Source of the DNA: Nematostella vectensis
Taxonomy: Eukaryota; Cnidaria; Anthozoa; Actiniaria; Edwardsiidae
Direction of reading: 5' to 3'
Assembly (NCBI RefSeq): GCF_932526225.1
Contig: NC_064045.1
Location: 62,001-126,000, forward strand
Length of the DNA: 64,000 nucleotides
Shown one piece after another: positions 23,220 to 36,303 of this stretch. Position numbers and translations under genes: made by a program. Position 1 is the stretch's first letter; each line of letters opens with the position of its first letter. The notes under the pieces were generated by a model, which was not told the DNA's origin, searched no databases, and saw nothing but the letters and a program-made list of their open reading frames with translations.

Positions 23220-23290
23220 TATCTTACCTGGATTCGAACCCTGGCCCGTTTGCTTGAGAAGTGAAGCCCGTACCACTGAGCCATAGCGCC
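23220..23290 (-). ncRNA. tRNA-like element M, class M1 (unit 18)
   Basis: Standard M1 core. Confidence 0.6.
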
Positions 23291-23381
23291 ACTCTCGAGA
23301 TATCAAGGAAAAACTACTCTATACCTTATAAGGCTGGGTAAACAAGGCTATACGGTAGTTACTTCTAGTTTTCAAGAGAGT

Positions 23382-23452
23382 GGCGCGATAGCTCAGTGGT
23401 ACGGGCTTCGCTTCTCAAGCAAGAGGACCGGGGTTCGAATCCAGGTAAGATC
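23382..23452 (+). ncRNA. tRNA-like element P, class P-a (unit 18)
   Basis: Standard P-a core, followed by AATTTGAG instead of AACTTGAG. Confidence 0.6.
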
Positions 23453-24728
23453 AATTTGAGATTTTTTTAGTGTTGTAAAGACAATAACTTAAGGGGACGT
23501 TAAGATAAGTGAGTTTGTGGGTGATTTGACATGTGTACAGGCTAACAAGAGTTGCTCAAAGGGGTACTAGGTCTCAAGAAATGGTAATAAGGGTCAATGA
23601 TATCAAGAACTAGGTCATAGGGGTGCAAGTTATGAATGAGTGGGTACCCAGGGGTAGAGGGTATCAATGTCTTGGTCTTGGAGGTGCAGGGTTTTAGGGG
23701 ATGGTTTAACCAGTCACAGGGTTTCAAGAGCTAGGTAATATGGGTACATTATAATAATTAAAAATAATAATAATTAATAATAATAATTAATAATAGTAAT
23801 AATTAATAATAATAGCTACCCTATATCACTGAGTATCCATGCCTAACTAAGCTACACACCTACGACCTACTACTAACTACGCTATACTCCTGAATACCTA
23901 CCCCTAACTAAGCCTCACCCCTATGACCTATCAATAACAACACTTTAAACCTGAGTACCCAACCCTTGCTAAGCTACACCCCTGTGACGTAGCACTAACT
24001 ACCTTATACCCCTGAATACCCAACCGAAACTAAACTACACCCCTATGTCCTAGCACTAACTAGCCTATACCCCTTAAAATCATACCCTAACTAAACTACA
24101 CCCCTATAACCCTGTGTACCCACTCCTAACTAAACTAGACCCCTATGTCCTAGCACAAACTTACCTATACCCCTGAGTAAACCACACCTAGCTAAGCTAC
24201 ACCCCTACGACCTAGCACTAAATTGCCTATACCCCTGAATACCCAACCCTAACTAAACTACACCTCTACTACCTAGCACTAACTACCCTATACCCCTGAA
24301 AACCCACCCCTAACTAAGCTACACCCTTATGACTTGGCTGTAACTACCCTATACCCCTGAGTACCCACCACTAACTAAGCTAAACCCCTACGACCCAGCA
24401 CTTACTACCCTATACCCATGAGTACCCACCGCTAACTAAGTTACACCCCTATGACTTAGCACTTGCTACCCTATACCCCTGCCTACCCATCCCTAACAAA
24501 GCTACACCCCTATGAACTAGCACTTACTACCCTATACCCCTGCCTACCCATCCCTTACTGACCTACACCCCTATGACACCTAATCACATAACTACCCTTT
24601 ACCCATGTATGACCAAGCGCTTACCAACTTGCACCCCTGTGACCCTACCGTTCATATCCTGTACCCCTGTGCACTCACCCCCTAATGCCATCGTCGTTAC
24701 CTTAACATTCCTGAAAAAGTCTCTAGTT

Positions 24729-24799
24729 TATCTTACCTGGATTCGAACCCTGGCCCGTTTGCTTGAGAAGTGAAGCCCGTACCACTGAGCCATAGCGCC
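24729..24799 (-). ncRNA. tRNA-like element M, class M1 (unit 19)
   Basis: Standard M1 core. Confidence 0.6.
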
Positions 24800-24890
24800 A
24801 CTCTCGAGATATCAAGGAAAAACTACTCTATACCTTATAAGGCTGGGTAAACAAGGCTATACGGTAGTTACTTCTAGTTTTCAAGAGAGT

Positions 24891-24961
24891 GGCGCGATAG
24901 CTCAGTGGTACGGGCTTCGCTTCTCAAGCAAGAAGACCGGGGTTCGAATCCAGGTAAGATC
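24891..24961 (+). ncRNA. tRNA-like element P, class P-a (unit 19)
   Basis: Carries AGAAGACC like unit 1, marking it as that unit's duplicate. Confidence 0.6.
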
Positions 24962-26296
24962 AACTTGAGATTTTTTTAGTGTTGTAGAGACAATAACTTA
25001 AGGGGACGTTAAGATAAGTGAGTTTGTGGGTGATTTGACATGTGTACAGGCTAACAAGAGTTGCTCAAAGGGGTACTAGGTTTCAAGAAATGGTAATAAG
25101 GGTCAATGATATCAAGAACTAGGTCATAGGGGTGCAAGTTATGAATGAGTGGGTACCCAGGGGTAGAGGGTATCAATGTCTTGGTCTTGGAGGTGCAGGG
25201 TTTTAGGGGATGGTTTAACCAGTCACAGGGTTTCAAGAGCTAAGTAATATGGGTACATTATAATAATTAAAAATAATAATAATTAATAATAATAATCAAT
25301 AATAGTAATAATTAATAATAATAGCTACCCTATATCACTGAGTATCCATGCCTAACTAAGCTACACACCTACGACCTACTACTAACTACGCTATACTCCT
25401 GAATACCTACCCCTAACTAAGCCTCACCCCTATGACCTATCAATAACAACACTTTAAACCTGAGTACCCAACCCTTGCTGAGCTACACCCCTGTGACATA
25501 GCACTAACTACCTTATACCCCTGAATACCCAACCGAAACTAAACTACACCCCTATGTCCTAGCACTAACTAGCCTATACCCCTAAGTACATACACCTAGC
25601 TAAGCTACACCCCTGTGACGTAGCACTAACTAGCCTATACCCCTTAAAACCATACCCTAACTAAACTACACCCCTATAACCCTGTGTACCCACTCCTAAC
25701 TAAACTAGACCCCTATGTCCTAGCACAAACTTACCTATACCCCTGAGTACCCACACCTAGCTAAGCTACACCCCTACGACCTAGCACTAAATTGCCTATA
25801 CCCCTGAATACACAACCCTAACTAAACTACACCTCTACTACCTAGCACTAACTACCCTATACCCCTGAAAACCCACCCCTAACTAAGCTACACCCTTATG
25901 ACTTGGCTGTAACTACCCTATACCCCTGAGTACCCACCACTAACTAAGCTAAACCCCTACGACCCAGCACTTCAACCCTATACCCATGAGTACACACCGC
26001 TAACTAAGTTACACCCCTATGACTTAGCACTTGCTACCCTATACCCCTGCCTACCCATCCCTAACAAAGCTACACCCCTATGAACTAGCACTTACTACCC
26101 TATACCCCTGCCTACCCATCCCTAACTGACCTACACCCCTATGACACCTAATCACATAACTACCCTTTACCCATGTATGACCAAGCGCTTACCAACTTGC
26201 ACCCCTGTGACCCTACCGTTCATATCCTGTACCCCTGTGCACTCACCCCCTAATGCCATCGTCGTTACCTTAACATTCCTGAAAAAGTCTCTAGTT

Positions 26297-26367
26297 TATC
26301 TTACCTGGATTCGAATCCTGGCCCGTTTGCTTGAGAAGTGAAGCCCGTACCACTGAGCCATAGCGCC
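26297..26367 (-). ncRNA. tRNA-like element M, class M1 (unit 20)
   Basis: Same B-box change as unit 2 (GATTCGAATCC). Confidence 0.55.
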
Positions 26368-26458
26368 ACTCTCGAGATATCAAGGAAAAACTACTCTATA
26401 CCTTATAAGGCTGGGTAAACAAGGCTATACGGTAGTTACTTCTAGTTTTCAAGAGAGT

Positions 26459-26529
26459 GGCGCGATAGCTCAGTGGTACGGGCTTCGCTTCTCAAGCAAG
26501 AGGACCGGGGTTCGAATCCAGGTAAGATC
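26459..26529 (+). ncRNA. tRNA-like element P, class P-a (unit 20)
   Basis: Standard P-a core. Confidence 0.6.
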
Positions 26530-27743
26530 AACTTGAGATTTTTTTAGGGGTGTAAAGACAAGGACGTTAAGTAGACGTTAAGATAAGTGAGTTTGTGGGT
26601 GATTTCACATGTGTACAGGCAAACAAGAATTTGTCAAAGGGGTACTAAGTTTCAAGAAATGGTAATAAGGGTCAATGATATCAAGAACTAGGTCATAGGG
26701 GTACAAGTTATGAATGAGGTGTTACACAGGGGTAGAGAGGGTATCAATGGCTTGGTATTGGAGGTGCAGGGTTTTAGGGGATGGTTTAACCAGTCGAAGG
26801 GTTTCAAGAGCTAGGTAATATGGGTAGATTATTATAATTAAAAATAATAATTAATAATAATAATTAATAATAATAATAATTAATAATAATAGCTACCCTA
26901 TATCCCTGAGTATCCACGCCTAACTAAGCTACACCCCTACGACCTAGCACTAACTACGCTATACTCTTGAATACCTACTCCTAACTGAGTATCACCCCTA
27001 TGACCTATCAATAACTACACTTTACCCCTGAGTACCCAACCCTTGCTAAGCTACACCCCTGTGACGTAGCAATAACTACCCTACACCCCTTAAAACCATA
27101 CCCTAACTAAACTACACCCCTATACCCCTGTGTACCTACTCCTAACTAAACTACACCCCTATTACCTAGCACAAACTAACCTATACCCCTAATTACCCAC
27201 ACCTAGCTAAGCTACACCCCTACGACCTAGCACTAAATTGCCTATACCCCTGAATACCCAACCCTAACTAAACTACACCTCTACTACCTAGCACTAACTA
27301 CCCTATACCCCTGAAAACCCACCCCTAACTAAGCTACACCCTTATGACTTGGCTGTAACTACCCTATACCCCTGAGTACCCACCACTAACTACGCTAAAC
27401 CCCTACGACCCAGCACTTACTGCCCTATACCCATGAGTACCCACCGCTAACTAAGTTACACCCCTATGACTTAGCACTTGCTACCCTATACCCCTGCCTA
27501 CCCATCCCTAACAAAGCTACACCCCTATGAACTAGCACTTACTACCCTATACCCCTGCCTACCCATCCCTAACTGACCTACACCCCTATGACACCTAATC
27601 ACATAACTACCCTTTACCCATGTATGACCAAGCGCTTACCAACTTGCACCCCTGTGACCCTGCCGTTCATATCCTGTACCCCTGTGCACTCACCCCCTAA
27701 TGCCATCGTCGTTACCTTAACATTCCTGAAAAAGTCTCTAGTT

Positions 27744-27814
27744 TATCTTACCTGGATTCGAACCCTGGCCCGTTTGCTTGAGAAGTGAATCCCGTACCAC
27801 TGAGCCATAGCGCC
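27744..27814 (-). ncRNA. tRNA-like element M, class M2 (unit 21)
   Basis: M2 core with the D-stem 10:26 mismatch. Confidence 0.55.
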
Positions 27815-27905
27815 ACTCTCGAGATATCAAGGAAAAACTACTCTATACCTTATAAGGCTGGGTAAACAAGGCTATACGGTAGTTACTTCTAGTTTTCAAG
27901 AGAGT

Positions 27906-27976
27906 GGCGCGATAGCTCAGTGGTACGGGCTTCGCTTCTCAAGCAAGAGGACCGGGGTTCGAATCCAGGTAAGATC
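27906..27976 (+). ncRNA. tRNA-like element P, class P-a (unit 21)
   Basis: Standard P-a core. Confidence 0.6.
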
Positions 27977-29114
27977 AACTTGAGATTTTTTTAGGGGTGT
28001 AAAGACAAGGACGTTAAGTAGACGTTAAGATAAGTGAGTTTGTGGGTGATTTGACATGTGTACAGGCTAACAAGAGTTTGTCAAAGGGGTACTAGGTTTC
28101 AAGAAATGGTAATAAGGGTCAATGATATCAATAACTAGGTCATAGGGGTGCAAGTTATGAATGAAATGTTACACAGGGGTAGAGGGTATCAATGGCTTGG
28201 TATTGGAGGTGCAGGGTTTTAGGGGATGGTTTAACCAGTCGAAGGGTTTCAAGAGCTAGGTAATATGGGTAGATTATTATAATTAAAAATAATAATTAAT
28301 AATAATAATAATTAATAATAATAGCTACCCTATATCCCTGAGTATCCACGCCTAACTAAGCTACACCCCTACGACCTAGCACTAACTACGCTATACTCTT
28401 GAATACCTACCCCTAACTGAGTATCACCCCTATGACCTAGCAATAACTACACTTTACCCCTGAGTACCCAACCCTTGCTAAGCTACACCCCTGTGACGTA
28501 GCACTAACTACCCTACACCCCTTAAAACCATACCCTAACTAAACTACACCCCTATACCCCTTTGTACCTACTCCTAACTAAACTACACCCCTATTACCTA
28601 GCACAAACTAACCTATACCCCTAATTACCCACACCTAGCTAATCTACACCCCTACGACCTAGCACTAACTTGCCTATACCCCTGAATACCCAACCCTAAC
28701 TAAACTACACCTCTACTACCTAGCACTAACTACCCTATACCCCTGAATACCCACCCCTAACTAAGCTACACCCATATAACTTGGCTGTAACTACCCTATA
28801 CCCCTGAGTACCTACCTCTATTTAAGCTGAACCCCTACGACCTAGCACTAACTACCCTTTACCCATGAGTACCCACCGCTAACTAAGTTACACCCCTATG
28901 ACTCAGCACTTACTACCCTATACCCCTGCCTACCCATTCCTTTACTGACCTACACCCCTATGACACCTAATCACATAACTACCCTTTACCCATGTATGAC
29001 CAAGCGCTTACCAACTTGCACCCCTGTGACCCTGCCGTTCATATCCTGTACCCTGTGCACTCACCCCCTAATGCCATCGTTCTTACCTTAACACCCCTGA
29101 AAAAGTCTCTAGTT

Positions 29115-29185
29115 TATCTTACCTGGATTCGAACCCTGGCCCGTTTGCTTGAGAAGCGAAGCCCGTACCACTGAGCCATAGCGCC
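29115..29185 (-). ncRNA. tRNA-like element M, class M3 (unit 22)
   Basis: Standard M3 core. Confidence 0.6.
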
Positions 29186-29276
29186 ACTCTCGAGATATCA
29201 AGGAAAAACTACTCTCTACCTTATAAGGCTGGGTAAACAAGGCTATAAGGTAGTTACTTCTAGTTTTCAAGAGAGT

Positions 29277-29347
29277 GGCGCGATAGCTCAGTGGTACGGG
29301 CTTCGCTTCTCAAGCAAGAGGACCGGGGTTCGAATCCAGGTAAGATC
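29277..29347 (+). ncRNA. tRNA-like element P, class P-a (unit 22)
   Basis: Standard P-a core. Confidence 0.6.
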
Positions 29348-30683
29348 AACTTGAGATTTTTTTAGTGTTGTAAAGACAATAACTTAAGGGGACGTTAAGA
29401 TAAGTGAGTTTGTGGGTGATTTGACATGTGTACAGGCTAACAAGAGTTGCTCAAAGGGGTACTAGGTTTCAAGAAATGGTAATAAGGGTCAATGATATCA
29501 AGAACTAGGTCATAGGGGTGCAAGTTATGAATGAGTGGGTACCCAGGGGTAGAGGGTATCAATGTCTTGGTCTTGGAGGTGCAGGGTTTTAGGGGATGGT
29601 TTAACCAGTCACAGGGTTTCAAGAGCTAGGTAATATGGGTACATTATAATAATTAAAAATAATAATAATTAATAATAATAATTAATAATAGTAATAATTA
29701 ATAATAATAGCTACCCTATATCACTGAGTATCCATGCCTAACTAAGCTACACCCCTACGACCTACTACTAACTACGCTATACTCCTGAATACCTACCCCT
29801 AACTAAGCCTCACCCCTATGACCTATCAATAACAACACTTTAAACCTTAGTACCCAACCCTTGCTAAGCTACACCCCTGTGACGTAGCACTAACTACCTT
29901 ATACCCCTGAATACCCAACCGAAACTAAACTACACCCCTATGTCCTAGCACTAACTAGCCTATACCCCTAAGTACATACACCTAGCTAAGCTACACCCCT
30001 GTGACGTAGCACTAACTAGCCTATACCCCTTAAAATCATACCCTAACTAAACTACACCCCTATAACCCTGTGTACCCACTCCTAACTAAACTAGACCCCT
30101 ATGTCCTAGCACAAACTTACCTATACCCCTGAGTACCCACACCTAGCTAAGCTACACCCCTACGACCTAGCACTAAATTGCCTATACCCCTGAATACCCA
30201 ACCCTAACTAAACTACACCTCTACTACCTAGCACTAACTACCCTATACCCCTGAAAACCCACCCCTAACTAAGCTACACCCTTATGACTTGGCTGTAACT
30301 ACCCTATACCCCTGAGTACCCACCACTAACTAAGCTAAACCCCTACGACCCAGCACTTACTACCCTATACCCATGAGTACCCACCGCTAACTAAGTTACA
30401 CCCCTATGACTTAGCACTTGCTACCCTATACCCCTGCCTACCCATCCCTAACAAAGCTACACCCCTATGAACTAGCACTTACTACCCTATACCCCTGCCT
30501 ACCCATCCCTAACTGACCTACACCCCTATGACACCTAATCACATAACTACCCTTTACCCATGTATGACCAAGCGCTTACCAACTTGCACCCCTGTGACCC
30601 TACCGTTCATATCCTGTACCCCTGTGCACTCACCCCCTAATGCCATCGTCGTTACCTTAATATTCCTGAAAAAGTCTCTAGTT

Positions 30684-30754
30684 TATCTTACCTGGATTCG
30701 AACCCTGGCCCGTTTGCTTGAGAAGTGAAGCCCGTACCACTGAGCCATAGCGCC
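30684..30754 (-). ncRNA. tRNA-like element M, class M1 (unit 23)
   Basis: Standard M1 core. Confidence 0.6.
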
Positions 30755-30845
30755 ACTCTCGAGATATCAAGGAAAAACTACTCTATACCTTATAAGGCTG
30801 GGTAAACAAGGCTATACGGTAGTTACTTCTAGTTTTCAAGAGAGT

Positions 30846-30916
30846 GGCGCGATAGCTCAGTGGTACGGGCTTCGCTTCTCAAGCAAGAGGACCGGGGTTC
30901 GAATCCAGGTAAGATC
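30846..30916 (+). ncRNA. tRNA-like element P, class P-a (unit 23)
   Basis: Standard P-a core. Confidence 0.6.
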
Positions 30917-32252
30917 AACTTGAGATTTTTTTAGTGTTGTAAAGACAATAACTTAAGGGGACGTTAAGATAAGTGAGTTTGTGGGTGATTTGACATGTGT
31001 ACAGGCTAACAAGAGTTGCTCAAAGGGGTACTAGGTTTCAAGAAATGGTAATAAGGGTCAATGATATCAAGAACTAGGTCATAGGGGTGCAAGTTATGAA
31101 TGAGTGGGTACCCAGGGGTAGAGGGTATCAATGTCTTGGTCTTGGAGGTGCAGGGTTTTAGGGGATGGTTTAACCAGTCACAGGGTTTCAAGAGCTAAGT
31201 AATATGGGTACATTATAATAATTAAAAATAATAATAATTAATAATAATAATCAATAATAGTAATAATTAATAATAATAGCTACCCTATATCACTGAGTAT
31301 CCATGCCTAACTAAGCTACACCTCTACGACCTACTACTAACTACGCTATACTCCTGAATACCTACCCCTAACTAAGCCTCACCCCTATGACCTATCAATA
31401 ACAACACTTTAAACCTGAGTACCCAACCCTTGCTAAGCTACACCCCTGTGACGTAGCACTAACTACCTTATACCCCTGAATACCCAACCGAAACTAAACT
31501 ACACCCCTATGTCCTAGCACTAACTAGCCTATACCCCTAAGTACATACACCTAGCTAAGCTACACCCCTGTGACGTAGCACTAACTAGCCTATACCCCTT
31601 AAAACCATACCCTAACTAAACTACACCCCTATAACCCTGTGTACCCACTCCTAACTAAACTAGACCCCTATGTCCTAGCACAAACTTACCTATACCCCTG
31701 AGTACCCACACCTAGCTAAGCTACACCCCTACGACCTAGCACTAAATTGCCTATACCCCTGAATACCCAACCCTAACTAAACTACACCTCTACTACCTAG
31801 CACTAACTACCCTATACCCCTGAAAACCCACCCCTAACTAAGCTACACCCTTATGACTTGGCTGTAACTACCCTATACCCCTGAGTACCCACCACTAACT
31901 AAGCTAAACCCCTACGACCCAGCACTTACTACCCTATACCCATGAGTACCCACCGCTAACTAAGTTACACCCCTATGACTTAGCACTTGCTACCCTATAC
32001 CCCTGCCTACCCATCCCTAACAAAGCTACACCCCTATGAACTAGCACTTACTACCCTATACCCCTGCCTACCCATCCCTAACTGACCTACACCCCTATGA
32101 CACCTAATCACATAACTACCCTTTACCCATGTATGACCAAGCGCTTACCAACTTGCACCCCTGTGACCCTACCGTTCATATCCTGTACCCCTGTGCACTC
32201 ACCCCCTAATGCCATCGTCGTTACCTTAACATTCCTGAAAAAGTCTCTAGTT

Positions 32253-32323
32253 TATCTTACCTGGATTCGAACCCTGGCCCGTTTGCTTGAGAAGTGAAGC
32301 CCGTACCACTGAGCCATAGCGCC
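32253..32323 (-). ncRNA. tRNA-like element M, class M1 (unit 24)
   Basis: Standard M1 core. Confidence 0.6.
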
Positions 32324-32414
32324 ACTCTCGAGATATCAAGGAAAAACTACTCTATACCTTATAAGGCTGGGTAAACAAGGCTATACGGTAGTTACTTCTA
32401 GTTTTCAAGAGAGT

Positions 32415-32485
32415 GGCGCGATAGCTCAGTGGTACGGGCTTCGCTTCTCAAGCAAGAGGACCGGGGTTCGAATCCAGGTAAGATC
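32415..32485 (+). ncRNA. tRNA-like element P, class P-a (unit 24)
   Basis: Standard P-a core. Confidence 0.6.
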
Positions 32486-33635
32486 AACTTGAGATTTTTT
32501 TAGGGGTGTAAAGACAAGGACGTTAAGTAGACTTTAAGATAAGTGAGTTTGTGGGTGATTTCACATGTGTACAGGCTAACAAGAATTTGTCAAAGGGGTA
32601 CTAAGTTTCAAGAAATGGTAATAAGGGTCAATGATATCAAGAACTAGGTCATAGGGGTACAAGTTATGAATGAGTTGTTACACAGGGGTAGAGGGTATCA
32701 ATGGCTTGGTATTGGAGGTGCAGGGTTTTAGGGGATGGTTTAACCAGTCGAAGGGTTTCAAGAGCTAGGTAATATGGGTAGATTATTATAATTAAAAATA
32801 ATAATTAATAATAATAATTAATAATAATAATAATTAATAATAATAGCTACCCTATATCCCTGAGTATCCACGCCTAACTAAGCTACACCCCTACGACCTA
32901 GCACTAACTACGCTATACTCTTGAATACCTACTCCTAACTGAGTATCACCCCTATGACCTATCAATAACTACACTTTACCCCTGAGTACCCAACCCTTGC
33001 TAAGCTACACCCCTGTGACGTAGCAATAACTACCCTACACCCCTTAAAACCATACCCTAACTAAACTACACCCCTATACCCCTTTGTACCTACTCCTAAC
33101 TAAACTACACCCCTATTACCTAGCACAAACTAACCTATACCCCTAATTACCCACACCTAGCTAATCTACACCCCTACGACCTAGCACTAACTTGCCTATA
33201 CCCCTGAATACCCAACCCTAACTAAACTACACCTCTACTACCTAGCACTAACTACCCTATACCCCTGAATACCCACCCCTAACTAAGCTACACCCTTATA
33301 ACTTGGCTGTAACTACCCTATACCCCTGAGTACCTACCTCTATTTAAGCTGAACCCCTACGACCTAGCACTAACTACCCTTTACCCATGAGTACCCACCG
33401 CTAACTAAGTTACACCCCTATGACTCAGCACTTACTACCCTATACCCCTGCCTACCCATCCCTAACTGACCTACACCCCTATGACACCTAATCACATAAC
33501 TACCCTTTACCCATGTATGACCAAGCGCTTACCAACTTGCACCCCTGTGACCCTGCCGTTCATATCCTGTACCCTGTGCACTCACCCCCTAATGCCATCG
33601 TTCTTACCTTAACACCCCTGAAAAAGTCTCTAGTT

Positions 33636-33706
33636 TATCTTACCTGGATTCGAACCCTGGCCCGTTTGCTTGAGAAGCGAAGCCCGTACCACTGAGCCAT
33701 AGCGCC
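33636..33706 (-). ncRNA. tRNA-like element M, class M3 (unit 25)
   Basis: Standard M3 core; 97-bp gap to P. Confidence 0.6.
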
Positions 33707-33803
33707 ACTCTCGAGATATCAAGGAAAAACTACTCTCTACCTTATAAGGCTGGGTAAACAAGGCTATAAGGTAGTTATTTCTAGTTCTAGTTTTCAAGAG
33801 AGT

Positions 33804-33874
33804 GGCGCGATAGCTCAGTGGTACGGGCTTCGCTTCTCAAACAAGAGGCCCGTGGTTCGAATCCAGGTAAGATC
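33804..33874 (+). ncRNA. tRNA-like element P, class P-b (unit 25)
   Basis: Standard P-b core. Confidence 0.6.
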
Positions 33875-34986
33875 AACTTAAGATTTTTTTAGGGGTGTAA
33901 AGACAAGGACGTTAAGGGGACGTTAAGATAAGTGAGTTTGTGGGTGATTTGACCTGTGTACAGGCTAACAAGAGTTAGTCAAAGGGGTACTAGGTTTTAA
34001 GAAATGGTAATAAGGGTCAATAATATCAAGAACTAGGTCATAAGGGTGCAACTTATGAATGAGTGGGTACACAGGGGTAGAGGGTATCAATGGCTTGGTC
34101 TTGGAGGTGCAGGGTTTTAGGGGATGCTTCAAACAGGCATAGGGTTTCTTGAGCTAGGTAATATGGGTACATTATAATAATAATTCATAATAATAGCTAC
34201 CCTATATCCCTGAGTATCCACGCCTAACTAAGCTACACCCCTACGACCTTGCACTAACTACGCTATACTCCTGAATACCTACCCCTAACTGAGCCTCACC
34301 CCTATGGCCTAGCAATATCTACATTTTACCCCCTGAGTACCCAACACTTGCTAAGCTACACCCCTGTGACGTAGCACTAACTACCCTATACCCCTCAAAA
34401 CCATACCCTAACTAAACTACACCCCTATAACCCTGTGTACCCACTCCTAACTAAACTACACCCCTATGTCCTAGCACAAACTAGCCTATACCCCTGAGTA
34501 CCCACACCTAGCTAAGCTACACCCCTGCGACCTAGCACTAACTGGCCTATACCCCTGAATAGCCACCCCTAACTACGCTACACCCTTTATGACTTGGCTG
34601 TAACTACCCTATTCCCCTGAGTACCCACCCCTAACTAAGCTAAACCCCTACGACCTAGAACTAGCTACCCTATACCCATGAGTACCCACCGCTAACTAAA
34701 ATACACCCTATGACTTAGCACGTACTACCCTATACCCCTGAGTACCAACCCCTAACAAAGCTACACCCCTATGATCCAGCACTTACTACCCTATACCCTG
34801 CCTACCCATCCCTAACTGACCTACACCCCTATGACACCTAATCAAATAACTACCCTTTACCCATGTATGACCAAGCGTTTACCAACTTGCACCCCTGTGA
34901 CCCTGCCGTTCATATAATGTACCCCTGTGCACTCACCCCGTAATGCCATCGTCCTTACCTTAACACCCCTGAAAAAGTCTCTAGTT

Positions 34987-35057
34987 TATCTTACCTGGAT
35001 TCGAACCCTGGCCCGTTTGCTTGAAAAGCGCAGCCCGTACCACTGAGCCATAGCGCC
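34987..35057 (-). ncRNA. tRNA-like element M, class M4 (unit 26)
   Basis: Loop anticodon TTC with an internal T4 run, as in unit 7. Confidence 0.55.
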
Positions 35058-35148
35058 ACTCTCGAGATATCAAGGAAAAACTACTCTATACCTTTTAAGG
35101 CTGGGTAAACAAGGCTATACGGTAGTTACTTGTAGTTTTCAAGAGAGT

Positions 35149-35219
35149 AGCGCGATAGCTCAGTGGTACGGGCTTTGCTTCTCAAGCAAGAGGACCGGGG
35201 TTCGAATCCATGTAAGATC
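35149..35219 (+). ncRNA. tRNA-like element P, class P-c (unit 26)
   Basis: A C-to-T change gives TTTGC/GCAAG, a fully paired anticodon stem with one G-U pair. Unit 7 lacks this, so it arose or was restored after the duplication. Confidence 0.6.
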
Positions 35220-36070
35220 AACTTGAGAGTTTTTTAGGGGTGTAAAGACAAGGACGTTAAGGGGACGTTAAGATAAGTGAGTTTGTCGGTGATTTGACAT
35301 GTGTACAGGGTAACAAGAGTTGGTCAAAGGGGTACTAGGTTTCAAGAAATGGTAATAAGGGTCAATAATATCAAAGAACTAGGTCATAAGGGTACAAGTT
35401 ATGAATGAGTGGGTACACAGGGGTAGAGGGTATCAACGGCTTGGTCTTTGAGGTGCAGGGTTTTAGGGGATGGTTCAAACAAGCACAGCGTTTTAAGAGC
35501 TAGGTAATATGGGTACATAATAATAATTAATAATAATAATAATTAATAAACATAGCTACCCTATATCCCTGAGTATCAACGCCTAACTAAGCTACACCCC
35601 TACGACCTAGCACTAACTACCCTATACCCCTGAATACCCACCCCTAACTAAGCTACACCCTTATGACTTGGCTGTAACTACCCTATACCCCTTAGTACCC
35701 ACCCCTAACTAAGCTACACCCCTACGACCTAGCACTAGCTACCCTATACCCATGAGTACCCACCGCTAACTAAGTTACACCCTTTACACCCTATGACTTA
35801 GCACTTACTACCCTATACCCCTGAGTACCAACCCCTAAAAAAGCTACACCCCTATGAACTAGCACTTACTACCCTATACCCCTGCCTACCCATCCCTAAC
35901 TGACCTACACCCCTATGACACCTAATCACATAACTACCCTTTACCCATATATGACCAAGCGCTTACCAACTTGCACCCCTGTTACCCTGCCGTTCATATC
36001 CTGTACCCCTGTGCACTCACCCCCTAATGCCATCGTTCTTACCTTAACACCCCTGAAAAAGTCGCTAGTT

Positions 36071-36141
36071 TATCTTACCTGGATTCGAACCCTGGCCCGT
36101 TTGCTTGAGAAGCGAAGCCCGTACCACTGAGCCATAGCGCC
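36071..36141 (-). ncRNA. tRNA-like element M, class M3 (unit 27)
   Basis: M3 core with GTCGCTAG downstream. Confidence 0.6.
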
Positions 36142-36232
36142 ACTCTCGAGATATCAAGGAAAAACTACTCTCTACCTTTTAAGGCTGGGTAAACAAGGCT
36201 ATACGGTAGTTACTTGTAGTTTTCAAGAGAGT

Positions 36233-36303
36233 AGCGCGATAGCTCAGTGGTACGGGCTTCGCTTCTCAAGCAAGAGGACCGGGGTTCGAATCCATGTAAG
36301 ATC
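36233..36303 (+). ncRNA. tRNA-like element P, class P-c (unit 27)
   Basis: P-c core with a T6 terminator. Confidence 0.6.

Larger units (their letters stand above)
22246..23814. repeat. Satellite monomer 18
   Basis: 1,569 bp; AT tract 23748-23814 (67 bp). Close to monomer 23. Confidence 0.9.
23815..25323. repeat. Satellite monomer 19
   Basis: 1,509 bp; AT tract 25257-25323 (67 bp). One minisatellite unit of about 60 bp is missing near 24,065 relative to monomer 18. From 24,323 it equals monomer 1. Confidence 0.9.
25324..26891. repeat. Satellite monomer 20
   Basis: 1,568 bp; AT tract 26828-26891 (64 bp). Duplicate of monomer 2. Confidence 0.9.
26892..28323. repeat. Satellite monomer 21
   Basis: 1,432 bp; AT tract 28273-28323 (51 bp). 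Duplicate of monomer 3, with GAAATGTTAC instead of GAGTTGTTAC in the G-rich arm. Confidence 0.9.
28324..29709. repeat. Satellite monomer 22
   Basis: 1,386 bp; AT tract 29643-29709 (67 bp). Minisatellite duplicates monomer 4; the right arm differs slightly (GAGCTAGG). Confidence 0.9.
29710..31278. repeat. Satellite monomer 23 (extra unit of copy A2)
   Basis: 1,569 bp; AT tract 31212-31278 (67 bp). It accounts for the additional length of 24,323-39,854 over 1-13,963. Its right end (AATCAATAATAG) equals that of monomer 4, so the exchange point lies between monomers 22 and 23. Confidence 0.85.
31279..32845. repeat. Satellite monomer 24
   Basis: 1,567 bp; AT tract 32782-32845 (64 bp). Duplicate of monomer 5, with GACTTTAAG for GACGTTAAG in the G-rich arm. 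Confidence 0.9.
32846..34195. repeat. Satellite monomer 25
   Basis: 1,350 bp; AT tract 34171-34195 (25 bp). Duplicate of monomer 6 with the same 6-bp spacer insertion. Confidence 0.9.
34196..35554. repeat. Satellite monomer 26
   Basis: 1,359 bp; AT tract 35517-35554 (38 bp). Duplicate of monomer 7. Confidence 0.9.
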
